Shown: piece by piece, positions 62,072 to 64,000 of the stretch
Numbering within the stretch: position 1 is the first letter of the stretch
How the letters are laid out: each line of letters opens with the position of its first letter
Source: Nonomuraea helvata
Lineage (GTDB): Bacteria; Actinomycetota; Actinomycetes; Streptosporangiales; Streptosporangiaceae
Reading direction: 5' to 3'
Assembly: GCF_039535785.1 (NCBI RefSeq)
Contig: NZ_BAAAXV010000009.1
Location: 2,232,001 to 2,296,000 of the forward strand
Length of the DNA: 64,000 nucleotides
The notes under the pieces: generated by a model
Told to the model about the DNA's origin: nothing
What the model saw: only the letters and a program-made list of their open reading frames with translations
Databases searched by the model: none
Translations under genes and position numbers: made by a program

Positions 62072-62161
62072 GGCTCGGTCGCTGGAAGCCGTCGCCTTCC
62101 CTCGTCACTCCGGTCGCTTCGCTCCCTGCGTTCCTCAGTCCAGGCGACGGCGCTCCCTCGC
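62072..62161 (-). repeat. Dispersed 90-bp repeat, copy B
   Basis: Partner of 15317-15406, opposite orientation in the window, 80 of 90 positions identical, no gaps. It begins five bases after the stop codon of the minus-strand gene at 62167, in the same relation to a gene end as copy A. Confidence 0.85.
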
Positions 62162-62166
62162 CTGTC

Positions 62167-62694
62167 TTACCGGACCTGGGCTTTCTTGATTTCCGTGAAC
62201 CTCTGTCGGGCAGCGTTGATCGCGTCCTCGTCGTCGAACTCGGCGAAGGCCTGCTCCTGGTAGCGGGCCGGGATCAGCCGCCGGACCCGGTCCGGATAGC
62301 CCATGCCCGGCTCCGGCACCCTGACCACGGGAGGGATGCCGATGCGGACGGCGATCGGGCCAGAGGCCCGTACGGAGGTCGCCCAGTCGGTGCCCGCGTC
62401 GGTGACCGCGCACATGTGGCGCGCGTACACCCACTTCACCTCGACGACGGAAGTGGCGTCCGCCGGTTCGGTCCCGAACGTCTCCACGGCGCACACGACG
62501 CGCGAGTCGAAGTCGTGGCCGTGCGCGTGGTGCTCGTCGAGCGAGGACTGCTCCAGCACCAGCGTCACCTGGGCGGCGAGCTCCTTGTACAGCTGCGACG
62601 ACGGCTGCCGGCCGGCGAAGAACATCACCCCGGCCAGGGTCAGGCCGGCCAGGGTGACGATCGCCGCGACCAGCCCGCGACGTGACTTGATCAC
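62167..62694 (-). CDS. Hypothetical membrane-anchored protein coupled to LPMO
   Basis: 175 residues. A hydrophobic segment near the N-terminus (LVAAIVTLAGLTLAGVMFFAG) is an uncleaved signal anchor. The exposed part has Cys in SRVVCAVETFG and ARHMCAVTDAG (probable disulfide) and ends in a basic helix. No family is recognised. The start is GTG 62694, overlapping the LPMO stop (GTGA), so both are co-translated; any role in LPMO function is inference. A 90-bp dispersed repeat follows its stop. Confidence 0.7.
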   Translation of the reverse strand: MIKSRRGLVAAIVTLAGLTLAGVMFFAGRQPSSQLYKELAAQVTLVLEQSSLDEHHAHGHDFDSRVVCAVETFGTEPADATSVVEVKWVYARHMCAVTDAGTDWATSVRASGPIAVRIGIPPVVRVPEPGMGYPDRVRRLIPARYQEQAFAEFDDEDAINAARQRFTEIKKAQVR

Positions 62695-63752
62695 GGACTG
62701 GTGCAGGTCAGGGCCGGGGCCGGGTTCGGGATCGAACCCGTGGCGTTGAAGCCGAACGTGGTCGTCGCGTTCGGCGCCAGCTGCCCGTTGTAGGTGGCGT
62801 TCTTGACCACCACGTTGGGCGGCTGCCCGGACAGCACGCCGTTCCACGGCGAGCCGTCGAAGCCCTGGCCGCCGCTGTAGGTCCACTTGACCGTCCAGCC
62901 GTTGATGGAGGAGGCGCTCGTGTTCTTCACGGTCACCTCGCCCTGGAAGTGGCCGGCCCAGCCGGTGTCGGTGGCCTTCCATGTGGCGGTGCAGGCGCCG
63001 GGGTTCGGGGTGACCGTCGGCGTCACCGTCGGGGTGGCGGTGGGCGTGCTCTGGCCCGGGCCGACGCCGGTGACCTCGCCGTTGCCGCCGTCGAAGACGA
63101 CGTCGGAGCAGCTGTAGAAGTTCTCGTTGCTGTCGGAGCGGATCCAGTGCGTGTAGATGATGTGCCGGCCGGTCTTGCCGGACGGGAGCTGGGCGTTCCA
63201 GTAGTAGTAGTTGAGCGCGCCGGCGGGGCCGGTGTCGGGCGGGTTCGTGACGCTGCCGAACGGCTCCAGATCCGACCACTTCAGCGGCCCGTTCGGGTTC
63301 CAGCCGTTCTTGGTGATGTAGTAGTTGAACGAGCCGGGGTGCTTGGCCCAGTTGCTGTGCCGCATCTGGATGGTCGCGCCCGAGGTCAGGTGGGTCACCG
63401 GCCAGTCACTGCGCACCGCGTTGTAGGCCGTGAAGTCGTAGGGACCTCCGGTGCCGCCGCTGCAGAGCTGCCCGTCGGGGATGAATCCGGAGGTACGGCC
63501 CGCGCCGTCGGAGCGCAGTACCGCGAACCAGTTGTACAGCGGGGTCGAGCCGCTCTGCGCGACGGCCGCCGCGCACGCGGGGTTGTAGGGGGTGATCTGG
63601 CCGTTCTCCCGCAGGCCGTCCTTCCAGCACAGGAACGTCCTGGCGCCGGGGAACATCGACACCCCGTGCGCCTGTGCCTGCATGGGCACGATCAGGACAG
63701 TCGCGATCAGTACCGTGACGGCGGTGATCGCCGCCGACTTGAATAACCTCAT
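62691..63752 (-). CDS. Secreted AA10 lytic polysaccharide monooxygenase with CBM2
   Basis: 353 residues. Signal peptide ends MQAQA and the mature protein starts at H29, the N-terminal copper ligand; the second is H138 in SNWAKHPG. PACAAAVAQSG, ALYNWFAVL-like PLYNWFAVLRSD, VRSDWPVTHLTSGATI and WIRSDSNENFYSCSDVVFDGG match the cellulose-active Streptomyces CelS2/LPMO10C. A Thr/Pro linker leads to CBM2 about 262-353. It cleaves crystalline cellulose oxidatively, aiding the GH6/48/9 enzymes. AAGGGA precedes ATG 63752. Confidence 0.95.
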   Translation of the reverse strand: MRLFKSAAITAVTVLIATVLIVPMQAQAHGVSMFPGARTFLCWKDGLRENGQITPYNPACAAAVAQSGSTPLYNWFAVLRSDGAGRTSGFIPDGQLCSGGTGGPYDFTAYNAVRSDWPVTHLTSGATIQMRHSNWAKHPGSFNYYITKNGWNPNGPLKWSDLEPFGSVTNPPDTGPAGALNYYYWNAQLPSGKTGRHIIYTHWIRSDSNENFYSCSDVVFDGGNGEVTGVGPGQSTPTATPTVTPTVTPNPGACTATWKATDTGWAGHFQGEVTVKNTSASSINGWTVKWTYSGGQGFDGSPWNGVLSGQPPNVVVKNATYNGQLAPNATTTFGFNATGSIPNPAPALTCTSP

Positions 63753-63893
63753 GGGGATTCCCTTGCGCTGACGACAGAGGAAAAACCTGCCCCATGACCT
63801 GCCCGCCCGGTGAGCGCATTGAATCACGCCCCGGACGGCTCCGACAACGCGCTGTGAAAGTTTCATCCGATCTTGGTCACCGTGCCCTATGAT

Positions 63894-63907
63894 TGGGAGC
63901 GCTCCCA
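63894..63907 (-). promoter_or_regulatory. CebR/CelR operator for the LPMO gene
   Basis: A third exact TGGGAGCGCTCCCA, 141 bp before the LPMO start. The longer distance suggests an extended leader. It ties the LPMO unit to the same cellulose response as the GH6 and GH48 genes. Confidence 0.88.
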
Positions 63908-64000
63908 TTCAGGGACATGGCGCCGGTCGTGCCAGCGAGGGGCGCGGACGACGTTAGAGGGGTACGGCGGGTGCTGCCGTACCCCTCATCAATCCCGCTC

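Overview
The window is high-GC actinobacterial chromosome. Lsr2, ClpC, DisA-RadA, a geosmin synthase and TGGGAGCGCTCCCA operators point to the Streptosporangiales; a Nonomuraea- or Streptosporangium-like genus is my best inference. I saw no rRNA, tRNA, insertion sequence, phage or CRISPR array. Genes are dense, and many are linked by ATGA or GTGA stop-start overlaps.

Layout. 1-5 kb: end of an RDD membrane protein, a small membrane protein, lsr2, a gene-poor 1.1 kb interval rich in inverted repeats with a candidate ClgR box, then clpC and a strong terminator. 5-13 kb: an EboE-like TIM-barrel protein, a MarR regulator divergent from tandem cupins, mutY, a putative secreted protein, a DHFR-like reductase, disA-radA, and a merR-thioredoxin pair with a dyad operator. 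13-25 kb: methyltransferases, a sugar-phosphate-isomerase-like protein, a TetR regulator, a membrane-anchored Fe-S oxidoreductase, a glycosyltransferase pair, a CsoR-like repressor, a hypothetical protein carrying a duplicated in-frame insert, a gamma carbonic anhydrase-like protein and a DivIVA-like coiled-coil protein. 25-28 kb: a GntR regulator, a VanZ-like protein and a dienelactone hydrolase.

28.2-34.6 kb is a tightly coupled operon for the meta-cleavage route of 3-hydroxyanthranilate: semialdehyde dehydrogenase, hydratase, RidA-type deaminase, 3-hydroxyanthranilate dioxygenase, ACMS decarboxylase, an orphan solute-binding lipoprotein and kynureninase. 34.6-41 kb holds a DUF2293-type gene whose start region is amplified in a 68-bp tandem repeat, a tandem FKBP-like lipoprotein, an M23 peptidase, a NERD-pseudokinase fusion, a small secreted protein and a relic of an NlpC/P60 hydrolase.

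41.8-47.5 kb is the most striking locus. One minus-strand operon encodes a polyprenyl diphosphate synthase, IspH, a family 2B encapsulin shell protein with an internal cyclic-nucleotide-binding domain, and a bifunctional germacradienol/geosmin synthase. It looks like a terpene-producing protein nanocompartment with its own precursor supply.

52-64 kb is a cellulose and mannan degradation locus: GH6, GH48, GH9, a GH5 mannanase and an AA10 lytic polysaccharide monooxygenase, all with CBM2 modules. Three perfect CebR/CelR-type operators precede the GH6, GH48 and LPMO genes, so cello-oligosaccharide induction is likely. GH6 and GH48 share nearly identical CBM2 coding DNA arranged as a large inverted repeat.
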